From Dipteris shenzhenensis (Eukaryota; Polypodiophyta; Polypodiopsida; Gleicheniales): 64,000 bases of DNA. Under the pieces are notes generated by a model. That model searched no databases. It worked only from the letters and a program-made list of their open reading frames with translations, and was not told where the DNA came from. This document shows positions 33,300 to 47,560 of this stretch, piece by piece (within the stretch, counting starts at the first letter, position 1; each line of letters starts with the position of its first letter). The stretch is from assembly GCA_047967505.1 (NCBI GenBank), contig CM106538.1; one strand, written 5' to 3'. The translations under genes were made by a program, and so were the position numbers.

Positions 33300-35780
33300 A
33301 TTCACAAGCCCAAGCTTTTACTAGTATCATACGAGTGTTAAATGACAATAAATGGTTTCATATGTTTTGCATGGAGGCATGAAATAGGGATCGTTGGGAA
33401 GTCTTTTGTCTCGATGAATGAAAAAGTCAAGGGAGTAAGGCCACTTATAAGCTTGAGTTTTCGATTGGGTGCAAGATATGGTGAAGACATGTTCGAGATG
33501 AAGGATATGGCTGATAATTGACCTTAGATTTTACAAATTTTTTCCTTGTTCACAAAGTTGTAGAAGCTAACACTCCATGTGGTAGGGTAGTCAACCTTGT
33601 TTTTCAAAGTCATGTTTGTGCCAACGATAGGTGCGTGAGAGGGTAGTGAGAGTGTCATTTCTTTAAAGTTCTATCATTTTGCTATTGCATACATTGGAGT
33701 CCTTTGTCAGCAAGATAAGGTAGTAATGGTGGAGCCAAATAGATATCATGAGGGGTGACGAGGATGAAGGATTTTATGTAGAGATGTTACCTTACTATCA
33801 CTAAGCAAATCAGCCACCATTAATGACTTGAAAAGAGTTATTTATTCACACACTGTGTATGCTTTACCAGGATGATACGTAAAATCGTTGCTTTCATAGC
33901 AAACATAGAGACAATTATCACTACTACAATTGCTCTACATTGATATGTTGTGGAGACACTTGGACTCTTTTAGCTACTTCTGAACATATGTTCAAAATGT
34001 GTACTAGCAATACTCACATGGTACTTGCAAGTAACAGGTTATGTAGGTAGTGTATGAGTCTTGACTTTTGCCCCCCCCCATAAGAAAGAGATATAGTCAT
34101 GCATGTATAGTTATGCATGACGATGTGGCCTTGCACTATCCACTGGTGCAATTATAGTCATGCATCTTTAACCTATTAACCAAGGACATGAGAAAAAAAA
34201 AAAAAAAGAGGACACATGGTAGCTTGGAGGAGAAGAACCTACCACATGTCACAAAGAAGGAGCTCTTGGATGGAGGCTTGGAGAGGGGAGGAGGTGGAAA
34301 GACAAGAGGTAGCTTTAGGGGAAAGGAGGAGACTGAAGGTCAATGGAATGGAGGAGATGGAAGTTCAACTTTGGGAGGAAGGAGGAGATGGAGGGTTAAT
34401 GGAATGAAAGGAGGAGATGGAAGGTCTCAAAGCCATGGGTTAAGACAAATTTTAAAAGCCAATCCAAGTATGAAAGGTGACTTGATTAGCAATTAAGAAT
34501 CGATCATTTTGCTGGCTGGCTGAGGAAAGATCCACCTTCAGATGGGAAGTGGTTGAGGACGATCATGTATATTTGTTTGTGCAAAGCATGGGTTCAGTAC
34601 TCATGTATAGTTATGCATGATGATGTAGCCATGGACTATGCACTAATGCAATTTGTGATGAATTGTGAGCTCAACATGAGGGCAAAATGTACAAAAGAGA
34701 AGCCTATGAGCACAACCTTGTATGATGGTAGGACAAACAAGCAAATATGTGGGCAATTTGATGAATGGAGGGCCATGCAAAGCATGTCTAAAGTATTGAA
34801 GGCGTTTGATAAGGTAAATAATGCTAAGAGAGTAACATCTTCTTATCATGATAAAATCATGCAACTTTGGGAATAAGTGCAACAATTGGAAGATTTGTCT
34901 CACATGTATACAAATTTTGCCATTTCTTGCCAACATTTATGGAATACCATCAGCTTAATGGAGCATCTAAAAGGGCCAAACATAGAAAAATCTAAAAAAC
35001 CACTTTTGTACCATAATGTGTAAACCAATGTGAAGATATTGTGGCTAAGAATGAGCATAGCACTACAATTTAGTTTTAACTGATTTGGGAGGTCTTAACT
35101 ATGTTAGATATTGATGGAGGAGGGCACTTCTTCATTTTGGATGAGTTGCCCATAGGCAATATTGTGCTCATATTAATTATGTAAGTTCTAGCATTGTGGT
35201 GGAAGTACCAACTCAACAAATCTGAGCGCAAATACAAACTTGCCATGCAAGTGTGTGTATGCATGCGAAAGTGTCTCTTGTTATAGGAGCTTGCCCCTTA
35301 ATGGTGTTGTTTTTTTCCTACAAGTGTCCTTTTTTCTAAGCATACATCTTATAAATCTTCCCACCTGTTAGAGATAAGAGGAGTGACATGAGTGCACAAT
35401 TACAAGAGAAGACTAAACACATGGATGATCCATGAGGATGCTCAAAACCAACAATCTCACTAATTATACACTAGGTTTTCCATTTAGGTCTTGTAGACCT
35501 TAGTCTATGTAAAAATTAGGTGAAAATACTTCATAATTCTCATCAACTCCTCTTGAATTGCAATTCAAGAGTAGAGGGTACATTACATCTTCTGTTTTCT
35601 ACTTTTTCAAATAACAAATAAAATATGCAATGTTTTCTTTTATTTTCTTTCAAATGAAAGATAAAAGATGTAAAGTTGAAATCAAAGTGTGTGATCTCAA
35701 CAATGTAGAAGGAGATCTATACACATTGAATCCTTAATCTACTGAGTACTCTTCTTTTACATTGCACTCCATTCTTCCAA
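33300..35780. other. Intergenic DNA with small duplications
   Basis: A motif around GTATAGTTATGCATGA-GATGT occurs at about 34108 and again at about 34606. GA-rich repeats (GGAGGAGATGGA) lie at 34260-34430. A plus-strand frame at 34553-34876, continuing past a stop to about 35020, shows no known domain; it may be a transposon remnant. Confidence 0.5.
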
Positions 35781-35784
35781 ATGT

Positions 35785-37330
35785 CAAGTTGTTGTCAAGA
35801 GCATGAAAACTTGTATGAAGTAATAGTTTTGTGAATATGTCAGTGACATATTTTTATGTTTCAAATAATGAGATAGCTCTATCTCTTTGCCAAGAAAGTC
35901 TTCACTCCTCCAAGAACCAAGAACCTTTTCATTCCACCAAGAAATACTAAATTAGGTCTACCTCTCCACTAAGAACCAAGTTGTTGTCAAAAACATGTCC
36001 AAAGTAAATGGTTTTTTTAAATATGTTAGTGACACATTATTGTCTTAAACAATGAATCAGTTATATCTCTCCACAAAACGAATTTTTTCTGATGTAATGC
36101 ACTTTAATATGTTTTGTTCTTGCATGAAAAATCATTTGTAATCTCGTTTATTACAACAAAAAAGGTCTCTTGAAAATAACACACTTTTTTATTAAACTAT
36201 TTCAAACCTATTGCTTCAGATGTGTTGTTATTAAACTATTTCAAGCTTATTACTTTGTATCTATCTTCAATTTGTGAAAACCAAAAGATTTGTTAATCTC
36301 ATGCTTTCATTGGTGCGTTTCTTGTCATCAATAGTTCCTACCTAGTTGGCATCTGTTCATCCAAGTAAATCAAGATGTGTTAATCTATCATATCTCAATC
36401 CATAACTCCTTGTGCCTTCCAAGCTTCTAGTCACTCATTTTGATGCATGAAAATATGTTTTCCTTGGGGTTTTGTATAAACTAAAGAAAAACACCAACAA
36501 CAAATGATATGTATGGCCTTGTATTTGTCAAGGACATTAAGCTTCCAATAAGCTACCTGTGTTGATATGGATATATATTGTCATATTAATAACTTGAGAT
36601 TGCACAATGCACTCCATCAAAGTTTTGAGTGGCCTATAATCATGCAAGTAACTTTGTTTTTGCAACACATTCTCCTTGCTAAACATAACTCAAACTCTAT
36701 CTCTTGTATTCTATGCCTAGAAAATAATAAAGTTGTCCCATATCTTTGTATCAAGTTGTCCTTTATATCAAGTTTTGTTGTGATGTTGATTTTAACTTAT
36801 CAAAGACATTGAGCCATTTGGATTTACATACCGTTATCAAGCCCTCCACCTTGAGAACTATGTGAATAATTCCCTTTGGCATATTTCTTATGTAAGATAT
36901 GGATCTAATCCGATGGTGGAATCCCATACCATAAAAAACATGACTGTGAATTATAGCATTCCATAGCCTTGGTGTATTTTTCAATCCATCTAATGCATTA
37001 TTTACACAATTTATACTTTTTAAAATTTGGTTCTTTAATAACCTTATGTTTTGCCCATGCATTTCTATATTTAAACACCCATTTAAAGAGATTTTCCCCA
37101 AAATATTCAGTAAAAGCAACCCCTAAAAAAAGTCAAACTTGTCTTTCCAAGAGTGAGTGAGTAGATAATGTGCATTCTGCAATATATTATTGCACGTTTG
37201 TCAACAAACTTGAGTTTATTAATGTTGTTTTGAAAACATGTAATAATCTTCATCTGATTTACTTCCATAGGTATGTTTTCATTATGATTGTTTTGACAGT
37301 GGTATGTGAACATGTGAGCCTTCATGCAAG
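35785..37330 (-). mobile_element. Decayed Ty1/copia RT-RNase H (element 3)
   Basis: Minus-strand readings, heavily broken, give copia blocks in order: DGLKNTPRLWNAIIHSH at about 36960 (RT), GSLMSLTNTRPY near 36530, a TDANW-type RNase H block near 36345, HARTKHIKVHY near 36110, and DIFTK near 35840. The C-terminal block appears twice (35785-35890 and 35970-36080), so the 3' end is partly duplicated. No LTRs were found. It is an old copy, more AT-rich than elements 1 and 2. Confidence 0.8.
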
Positions 37331-39690
37331 GCCTATTATCGAAGGGCTATCAAGTGAGAATATATAATGTTGACTAGAAGAACACATACACGGTGCTGAT
37401 GAGATGACCTCATTAACATGGATAACAAACTAGAAATGCAAGATGATAAAGCAAGCAAAGAGTAGGTGGGTAGTTCCCTAGCTTCACATACATCAACAAG
37501 GTCTTCCAATGACTCATTAGAAGGGCAACATTCAAAGTTAGATGAGGATGAACATAATAGTGAAAAGCTAAAAAATATATTGACAATTGAAAATTAATTG
37601 CATATTCATATAGCCCATCCATGTTTTTAGAACTTGATTAATTTATATGGGAATTATCCCCAAACCTCTATTGTCCTCAAAGTTATAAGTTTGTTTGGAC
37701 ATCTGTATTATGAGCTTCGTATTCATTAAATAAGCAAGATTAAGTTAGATTTTTAGAGCTATAATTTGGGCTCTAAGACATGCAAGTCATCCAAAAAAGA
37801 AACATGTTACGATTTTTGATATCCAAAGTTCTTTTTTCAGGTCAAAAAGTCAAAGGGTTGATTGATTTGGTCAATAATTGACTTTGACGAACTCAATTTG
37901 GTTGCCTTGAGAGTGAAAAGTCTTACAGAAGACTCATTCTTTACTAGTAAGTGAGCCACCTTTGAACTTATCATTATAGCCCTTTGAGTGCCCCATTCAA
38001 TGAGTTGTAAAACTTCATCCATATTATCATTATAGCATCTTGAGTGTCCCATTAGATGGAGATGTAAAACTTCAACCCCATCATGTTCTTGAGAGTTTGT
38101 TTCATGAAAATGTCAACAGCAAGTCATTGTTATGCATAATAGATTTGAAGGTTTACAACCTTATGAATGACTATCATAATGGTTAAATTGTGTTGCTAAG
38201 GAGATTCCAATAGTCAATGGTTTTCTTGAAATTCATCTGTAGACATTGATTAGAGTAGCTTGTAAAATTGTTTCAACTAGATCTAATATTCTAATGGTAG
38301 GGAGGAAATCAAATTACAAGTCTTAAATGAGCGGTGAATCATATGGTTGACTCGAGTGTCCCCACTAGATTAGTGCCTTGGAGTAAACCTTGAGTAGGTG
38401 TAGGTTTTGATTGAAACTTTATATAAACACATTTGATCATTTTACTTAGATTCATTTCATTTTCAAAAAATATATTTGACATGGTTTTGAAAATGTAATT
38501 TTAGAGAATAGTAAGTTTGGTAAGATTAACATATAATTCCTATGCAAAATGAGGGTATTGAATTCGACAATTTGAATATGAAGAGGAAAATGGCAAATAT
38601 ACATTAGAGTGAACACAATTAGGTTCCTTAGTTTATGAACTCTAGACCAAATGGGAAAATGCACATCATAGAGTAACTAACATGCTCTAACACCATGTTC
38701 TAAATTGCATCAAATATCTGATGTGGTTTTCGAATGAAACTTTGAAAATTTGGAGAAGAGAGGTAAAAGTGGTTACAACATAACCATGTACATAAAGTAC
38801 AAATTTCATCAATTCCCCTTTTGTAGTTGGTTTCAAAGGATGCTAAGTTAATGTCAAAATAAGTTTAACTTGTCGAGGAAAAGCGATTTTGTGGAGATGT
38901 CAACAACTTTGTTTTTTAAAACTAGATCTATTTCTTCGCGTAGATAACACAGCTTAGTATTTCTTGTTTTGGCATTAAACCATGGCTATTGCAAATTATT
39001 CCTAAACTTTTTTGAGATTATTTAATGCATTTGCATCAAGCATTAATACTTTATTTCCTTCTTAGTAGTAGTTAGTTGATCTACAATGCCCTTCAACTTA
39101 CAAGGTAACTAGATTTGTCTATTTGTAATGCCTTGGCAATGTTAGGTTGGTTTTCAAGGTGGTCTTTTTTTTTGCAATAAACCTATTTCCCAAATCTTCC
39201 CATGCATCAAACCAAGTGTCTTTGATAATTGGAAGCTTGACATCTTTTGCATTGAAATTGGTTAGATTGAGTGGTAGACCTGTTCTTTCTTTTGAATTAC
39301 CTTCTTATTCTTTGACTTCATCTACTTTGTATGGTATACATGGTAGTAGTATCTTTTTGTAACAATGTTCCCATTATTTATTTAGATGTTGACAAGCTTA
39401 AAACTCTAGATCTTGTTTGATGTCATCATGCATTTTCTTCATAGTTGTAGAACTAGGTACTTGAAGCATTTTGAACTTTTGGAACTCTTGCTTTCTATGT
39501 AAGTAGGGTGCCAATGAGGACATAATTGAGACTCCGATAAAAGTGACGAGTGTTAATAGAGTTGAAGGTAAATACATTTTCTCTAGACTCTATAACTGTG
39601 GAAGATGGATTAACAATTACAAAGAGGAAAAAACAAAAAGAGGGGAAGATAAAAGCTTTACATGAAGCAATAAAGGTTGACCTTATCCAA
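37330..39690. other. AT-rich intergenic DNA
   Basis: No gene recognised. A short tandem duplication around CATTATAGC-CTTGAGTG-CCCATT occurs at about 37972 and 38031. Confidence 0.5.
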
Positions 39691-39850
39691 CCATCAAGCT
39701 TCATCAACATGTGTGTGCTTCACAACCATTCATGTGTGTGCAAGCCAACAAAAAGAATATACTCAAAAAGACAACATGTGTGTGCTTCATAACCATTCAT
39801 GTGTGTGCAAGCCAACAAAAAGATTGCTCAAAGACAAATATGGAAGAAAA
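39690..39850 (+). repeat. Dispersed repeat, plus copy, with internal tandem duplication
   Basis: A unit containing ACATGTGTGTGCTTCA-AACCATTCATGTGTGTGC is repeated about 68 bp apart (near 39707 and 39774). The same sequence, reverse-complemented and single, is at 42840-42940. Confidence 0.75.
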
Positions 39851-42320
39851 ACTTCCATATTCTATCAATCCACAGACTGGACAAGTTCTCCTACTATATG
39901 CCTAGCACCTCTAGATCTCTTAGCTGGCATGCTCCACTGAGCATATGTAGACTCTTTGTCCAAAGCATCTCTTTTACCTTACTGTCTAGAAATCTAGCCT
40001 AGGTGGGCAACACCTTGAGGTAATTCTGCAGCCCTTGTAGGTCTCCTTCACTTTCTCTTTATAGGCCCAAGGATGGTCCTGTTACTACTCCTTCATGCTC
40101 CTGGTTTACTGCTCCAAGTAATGTGATATGAGGGCCCAAGTGCCCCCTTTATAAGGACTAGATAAACTGACTTAGCCCTTCTAGCATATATATACACCTC
40201 TGGGGCTCACTTGCAGACCTTTGGTTGGCCCACCCTAGCGTGGCAGGTTTCTACTAGCCCAAGTAGGCTTGCCAATGGCCCAAGCAGGTTGTGCCAATAA
40301 TTAGCCTCAATTCTAAGCCCCTAGGCCCTTCAAAACCTCCATGTTTGCTATTATTTCTATTTGCAATAGATCCGTCTGTTCAATCCTATTCTAGGCATTC
40401 CAACTAGTCCATCCCAAGGTGCCCCTGCATATTCTTGTCCTCTCTATCATGGATATTCTTGTGGCACTCCTACAGAGCTCCTACATCACTCTTGCACATC
40501 ATGCTGGACTTGATGTGCTAGGTATCTCCTCTCTCTCTTTGTTGCCCACATGGCAACCCCATGCCTATTCCTTCTCTATGGTCCACCCCCCCGATGCACT
40601 CCTTATATGGGGGCTCACAAGTGGAGAGGTGACCATAATACCCCCTGTCTCATCGACTCGATCCCAATCCATCGATGAAGATGCTTCAGTAGCTTCTATG
40701 TCATAGCCCTCTGGAACACTTTGGCATCATCATAGTCTTGTCTTGGCTTTTCAACCAATGGCTCCTACCCCTTTAGGTCCAGTTTTGCTTTCACATACTA
40801 GTCTGGTACATAGGCTCAACATTTGGCAGCACCTGATGGCACCACCACCTTCAGTACAAACCCACCTCTCAACTTGAGCTCTCCTAGTACCAGCACTCCA
40901 ACTTGTCTCCCTCATGATCGGTGAACAACCTAAAGTCCTCCAGGCACCAAGCTCTCAAGATCTATTTGTCTGGCTAGGTCTGCAACCCAAACAACATACC
41001 CAAGACATTATATCCCAAGCACAACTCCATATTACCTAGATCGTCAAGCTCCAACTATGGTTTTGTATTGTTGTCCTCCTCTAAGTTGCAGTCTTTGTTC
41101 GTGGGTCTTCAAGTCCTGTCAAAGAATCCCCCTTTGCTTTAGTAAGACCAACCAAGCACACCTAGATGACTCCAGTCACTCGTCAATGTCCATCACCTTC
41201 ACAAAGAATCCTGACTCCTCTTTTGACCAATCCTTAATGTCTGACATTTAGATAGTAACAATGGGTCCATGTATCTAATGTCTATCCTGACATTGAAGAG
41301 CTTGGTACTTAAGAACATGCATAGTCATGAGACCACTCCACTGTGATAGTCTTATGATGCAGTTTTTTGTTAAATGTCAAAGTAAGCATCACAAGAGACC
41401 ACTCCATTGTACATGGCCTTGTTGAGATTATGATGGTCATTTTTGTTTCTACAATGATGTATTGAATCATGATATTTTTTTTGTTGCTTATGCTAAATGT
41501 TACTTATTACATGAATGTCATTTACTCATGATGTTTGTTTCATTATTTCACATTGTGTACTATTTTATGATATGAATGTGTGATGATGAGATTATTAGGA
41601 AATATTAAATGTGTGATGAGAAAAATATATTTGTAACCTTTCACTTCTAAGTATTGATTCCCAATGCTCCACTCACTAAAAATAGAGCATTCACTTCCAA
41701 GAATTGATTGCCAATGCTCGACTGACTTTATTCTAAACCTTTCACTTCACATTCACCCATCCTGATTGTCTCATCCTTGCTCTATTTATTTTCTCCACTC
41801 CTCACCCTCCACATTTAGGAGAGAGATGAATTTAATTTGCAGAGGCAAGCATAGAGGAAGGAAACTCTGAAGATAGGAGAGAGTGAAACACTTTTACAGA
41901 ATGTAACAAAAGCATATGACAAAAGCACGACAAGATATGGTAGACTTTTCAAGTAATCTTCATTATCGCAGCACTTGATATGGGCAATTTGATGCGGATG
42001 CTGAAGAAGCAATAAGGGCCTCACAAAGAAATTATCAACAGACAATCTCTAACTTTATACTTAAGGGTATATTTCTACACCAAGACGGTGTATATGTACA
42101 CCACCTTTCCCAAGAGCATTGGTGTTTTTAAGAAATGATAGAAAGTAGAATGTTCATGGAAAGTTTTTGACCTTGTATCATCATTTAATTAATCTTTAAA
42201 AATGATAGAAATATATAGTTAATCAAGCTTTAAAATTGCATTAGCAAACTATTCATCACTAGCACAATATTCATAATAGTAAGAATTTTGATAATCTCAT
42301 CAAGTAGTTGGTATTTTCAC
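39850..42320. other. Intergenic DNA without recognised genes
   Basis: A C-rich stretch at 40000-41280 and AT-rich beyond. The short frames show no domain I know. A 30-bp motif (TTGATT-CCAATGCTC) is repeated near 41655 and 41705. Confidence 0.5.
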
Positions 42321-42839
42321 TAAACTTTGTTTTTAAAGTTAGCTTTGAAAACTTCATTTAGGAGTGCATTCGGGATTTTTGGACTCTTCTTTAGAGCAGT
42401 TTTGAAATTGGACTTTACACAAGTCCAAATTTTTTGAATAGTGTGTTCTCGTGGGGATGTTGGCATTATACGTGCATATGTAGAAAATCCTAATTTAATA
42501 TAACCCATGAATATAGTTTTTGGAGGCAAGTATAACATAACATGTGCCGTAGTTATGCAAACCATTAGAGGAATCTTGTGCTTATGATAACACATCATCA
42601 CTAGCATTTTCATCCCATAGTAAGTCTTCGACGTCCTTAGCACAACCTCTACATAAAAAATTAGGTCCCCTCCATCTAGATTTGAGTATCTATTGTAATC
42701 CTATGGAGGTTGTATTGGCTTATAAGATATGGGAGGAGCATTGGAGATTTCGTTGTTTACCTCATATATTAAGACATCTTTCATCTCTTCTTCAAGATCC
42801 ACCTCTTCAAAGACATATTTCTTCTTGTTAACAGACGGA

Positions 42840-42940
42840 CACATATATATATTTCTCTTTGAGCACAATCTATTTGTGGAGTTGCACACATTATGAATGG
42901 TTTTGAAGTACACACATGTTGATGAAGCTTGATTCCACAA
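42840..42940 (-). repeat. Dispersed repeat, inverted copy
   Basis: Minus-strand reading AAGCTTCATCAACATGTGTG continues with strong similarity to 39690-39850. The frame over it (42701-42940) extends into an acidic stretch EEVDLEEEMKDV, which may be a transposon linker region. Confidence 0.7.
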
Positions 42941-43029
42941 TGAAACACTTCCCTGTATAATTCACAGGCCCATATATCAATCTTCTGCCATGAATACCCT
43001 TTGTAGTGATTTCATTTTTCAACATGTTA

Positions 43030-44130
43030 TTAGAGCCTTGTGATGAATGTCCTCAGGAAGTGGAGCTTGAAGGCAAGGACCTTGCTAAAGGATAATCTTG
43101 ATTCATTGCTCAAAGGAACTAGCTTTGATGTCCAAAGGATTGTACCCAGACAGAGGCTCAAGTTCATTAGGCACACGTTTGAAAGATAGCACCTAGTGGC
43201 AGGCTTAAGTTCAGACAACTATATGACACTCTAATCTCTTTACCTCTATTAGTTGATTTCATGGAGAACAGATACTAGATCCCAACTTTTGGTGAGATGA
43301 TGGGACCAACTACCCATTGTGGAAAGTGAAGGTTGGAGCCACTTACTGTTGGGGGAGTCGTGGGGGATTGCATTGGGGATGGAGTTGATACCTCAGGCCA
43401 CCATAGAGCTACTCCAGCCACATCATCATCAATGGTGGTTATAATGCCAATAGACCCTACATTAGTGAGATCATGGCATATCTAGAATGTGAAAGCCTTG
43501 GCTATCATTGTAGGTTCCGACGGCAGATATGGTGATGCCTCATATTCAGATGGTGGCAAACACTTGTTTTGAGGCCTGGATGACAGATATGTAGGAGCTC
43601 GACAATGAGGTGAGAACCATGGACCTTGAGATAGACAGGGCTATATAGCACGAGGATGGATGAAGGGGAAGCAGTACAAAAACACATCACCAAGCTGAAG
43701 GTGGTGTAGTAGTTGGTCAAAGGGCGATCTCAACTAGGAAGGCATGGTTGTTGTTGGGAATGCTCCCTCGAAGCTATAGTAGTTTTGTGACTACGATGCT
43801 TGCAGGGCATAGGGCGAGGCATGGGTGACTTTCGAGGAGCTAGTTCCAGTACTACTATAGCAAGAACCTCGAGAAACAAAGTACAACAATGGTATGAATA
43901 AGGATGACAAGGCCTGATAGCTTAGGATAGGATCAAAGGCAAAGGCAAGGGTGATCCTGGCAATGGCAAGCTCAAATCTAATGATGGAATGGATTGTTTA
44001 GATGAAGACAATAACAAAAAGAGAAAGAAAGAAAGGAATTGCTTATACTATGATGAGCCATGGCATTTTGTAAAACATTGCAAAAAGAAGAAGGCTTATC
44101 TGAAGAAGAAAGGTGCCGCTCAGAGTTAGA
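43030..44130 (+). pseudogene. Retrotransposon gag remnant with zinc knuckle
   Basis: At 44040-44081 the plus strand reads CLYYDEPWHFVKHC followed by a Lys run: a CX2CX4HX4C gag zinc knuckle whose second Cys is replaced by Tyr. Upstream sequence is compositionally compatible with a decayed gag but broken in all frames. The upstream boundary is a guess. Confidence 0.55.
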
Positions 44131-44216
44131 GGAGTCATCTCAACTGGTGACAGCAAAACTTTTCTTGGTGGCAACTCCGAGTGCTCACCTTGACTACTAG
44201 GGTCATGACTAATAGG

Positions 44217-46537
44217 CTACTTTGGAGTCTTCACTTCCTTATCAGGATACTCCTGCACCTCCTTACTAGCATTTGATGGAGTTGCAAGATCTTCCACCTC
44301 CTTACTAGTATCTGCTAGGGCTATAGGCTCTTCCACCTCCTTCCTAGGATTTGCCACTGGAGCTGTTGGCTCTTCCTTATCAAGATCCTCATGCACCTCC
44401 TTACTAGGATCCTCTTCCACCTCCTTGCTATTATCCACTAGGGTTGCAGGCTCTTCCACCTCCTTCCTAGGATCCACTATAGCTATCGGCTCTTCCTTAT
44501 GAATATCCTCATGCACCTCCTTACTAGGATCCATTGGAGCTATCGGGCTATTGAAGTTTTGGCTCATCATTACCTTCTATAGGTAAGACTTGTTTGCTTG
44601 AACCACCTTCTAATGAGACTTTGGGTGGCTCAATGGGTTTTAATTTGTCTCTAGTTTCCACTTCTATAGCCTTCCCTTTTCCTTGCACTTCATGGATTAC
44701 GATCTTCCTTCGACCTTCCCATATGGTAAGGTGAACCTCCTTGACTCTTCTTTCTGATTTACGATCCTCTCGCAACTTTAAGCATCTTTCATTTGGTGTG
44801 TTCTCACCTGATGTAGAGCTTTCAACCTCCTCTGAATCATATCTAATCATGAGTCTCATCAGTCTTTGAGTCACTATCTTCTCTATTTTCTTTGACATTT
44901 TCCTTTGCAAAGAAGGTAGTGCAAGTGTAATATGTATTAAAAAATTTCACTTGATGGGGTGTATCAATGACATTTACATTAATACCCATCCATAGCAATG
45001 TTTCTGCAGCGTAACCCATTCGATAAAGTGCTACCATCCATCCAACATTCAATAAGTTTCTTAGCATCTCCTCTATCAAGTTGGGATGCTTCGGCTTTCG
45101 ATAGTCCTGTATTGTTGCATTTAGTTTAGCCAATTCTTCCTCAACGTAAAATAGCTCCAGAAGCTTTATAGGAATTTCAAATAGAGGACCACCACCCCTT
45201 GATAAGAAACAAATCAAGAAAGGATGCAAGACATGAATGGCAGTGCCGCCTGTGAGAGTATAGTTATGGTGTTGAAATATACCATGATATACGTTTGAAA
45301 GGGGGTACCAATGACAGTTGTCAATCTTGCATACAAGGGATCCCTTTGTGCTTCTATCATGAATAGAACCAAAGTTGATCTTTTCTTATCACCCAAAGGA
45401 CCTTCTATGATAAACCATATGAGATCAACTATCCCCGACACTGTAAGGTCCTATAACTCATCAATGAAAAATACACATGGCTTCTCCTAAGCATCTTCTC
45501 TCATTGCCATGAAGCACTCTATATCAAGGCCATTGATGTGTATAGAATTTGTATGCTCCTATGATAACAAGATATCATAGGAGAAGCTAAAAGCAGAATG
45601 AGTTGCTATACTTTTTGAAAGGTGTGCTCCAAGACCTTCTTCTTGATGTTTCCATACTCTATCTCTATGATCTTTGGCATTTTTGCTCTAAGATACTTTG
45701 TTGGTGTGCCGTCAATATCCATTGTACTCAACCACTTTCTACCCCATGTCTTGTCAAGCATTTGACCAGTTTTGAAGCTTTCAAAGGCATTGTGAAAGTC
45801 TTCGGCCTTTTGAAATTTGACAACATGCAATTGAGGATCATCTTCTTGATGTCTCTTAAATGACATGGGATGTAGAGTGATATCACCAAAAAATGGCAAT
45901 TTACTGGCCCTCGTATCTTCATACAATTTGCATGCAAATTCCTCATCAAGATTTTGTTGATTGGTGAACAAGGAAGCACAATCAATCATTGGCATGATCA
46001 TGATGTATTGAGACAATCCCCAAATATATCCCTCGTCTTCGGGAGGATGTAAGCTTTTCATGCCCTCAGAAAGCTCAGCTTAGTAAAGAATCATCTAATT
46101 CATCTACATCCTCTTCATCATTATCCAACTTCTCGCCTACTTGTAGATAAGCTACACTCAAATGATCTACACGTGGCACTGGAGTTATTTTGGCTTTTTT
46201 TCTTTGAATAGCAGTGGCAGTCGAATCAATCTCAAGATGAATCCTTGGAGTTCCTATTGTTGCAGTCGAAGATAATACAACCTTATAGTGAGATGCTATT
46301 GGTGGCACACTTGTTACAACTTTAGATGTTGCGAGGGGTTCTCCTTCAGCACGAGATACTATTGGTGGCACAATTGCTGTAGGTAAAACAATGTTTATGA
46401 ATGCATCCCATATGTTTTTCAAAGATCCCAAGGCTAGAAGTATTTCTTAAGATCCTTGAACTAAGTGTGAGTCTGGTATAGCCTTTATGAAGTTCTTCTT
46501 GTCTCGCTAACTCATAGAGTATGGAGTAGCAATTCAT
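44217..46537 (-). pseudogene. Broken unrecognised coding region
   Basis: Seven consecutive minus-strand frames run 5' to 3': 46346-46537, 46075-46431, 45606-46061, 45214-45441, 44843-45229, 44548-44910, 44217-44570. They cover nearly the whole span, which suggests one former protein of roughly 700 residues split by frameshifts or stops, or exons with lost introns. Visible traits are an LDNDEEDVDELDD acidic stretch, a globular middle with YIWGLSQYIMIMP and KWLSTMDIDGTPTKYLRAK, and a C-terminal tail of KEVEEP/KEVHED repeats (about 9 units), strongly charged. I recognise no family. A transposon-encoded or plant-mobile-domain-like protein is possible but not shown. Confidence 0.55.
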
Positions 46538-46539
46538 TA

Positions 46540-47560
46540 TTCTTGCCTGTACACATAACTTTGATCAAACCATTTTCTTCTTGAATATCTATCCTTGTGA
46601 ACATGCCAGCAATCCTTATTGCCTCTATGCTAGATTTTGGGCTTGAAACATGTTGCTCAGTGAGACTAACAAAAAACATGATGCATTTTTTCCTATCATG
46701 AAGTACCAGCCATGATCGATGTATCTGTTAATGACCTTGACCTTTGGGAGCCACAGACTGTGCCGTGATTTCCTTGTTAATGACCTTGGGAGCCACAGAC
46801 TTTTCCATGATTTCTTGCAAATTTATATCTGTTTACATTAGAACTTATTTCATGGGAGATGTAAAAAAGCAAGTGTCTAACTATCTAAAAAACATGTGTC
46901 TAACTACTTAAGTCTTTTGGAGTTGAAAATCCCTCCTTAGTACTACTAACCAAAGCATAACAGCTACCCTAACAATAACTCTACGTCGATAGCATCCGTA
47001 GCATCAAGAATTTAAAAATTCCACAAAAAGTTTCAAGTAAACATATACATTCGCAATTCCAGTTCTTGTTCTTGACTTTTATATTTTTCCCCACTTTAAT
47101 GTTTTCCCCACTTTGAATTTTTTCCCACTTTGAATTTTCTCCTCTTTAATATTTCCCTTTCTTTAAATTTCAAGGAAGGTTAATAACAGAGAGAGAGGGG
47201 AGATGTATATTTCTCTTTTTCTTCACTTTAAAAAATTTGTTTAATATTTGCTTTAACTAGAAAAATAAACTTGCTTTAATTTACAAAGAGATTAAAAGAA
47301 AATAAACATAAATTGTACCTCCTTTTTCTTTAATTATAAAATTTCTCACGTTAAATGTTTCGTGTCTTTTCTTTATTTTCATATTTGGTAACTTTATTCT
47401 ATTTTTACTTTTTAAATTTTATCATAATAAAAAAATTCAAATAATACAAACAATTAACTTAACTGAATTTATTTATTTTTTAAATAAAGGAAGAGAGTCT
47501 TTAACTTATTTATTTTTAAAGTAAAAAAATAGAGGGAGGGATAAATTTTTAGCATAACTT
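46540..47560. other. AT-rich intergenic DNA
   Basis: A short duplication around GTTAATGACCTTG-GGGAGCCACAGACT lies at 46730-46805. The rest is AT-rich, without genes. Confidence 0.5.
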
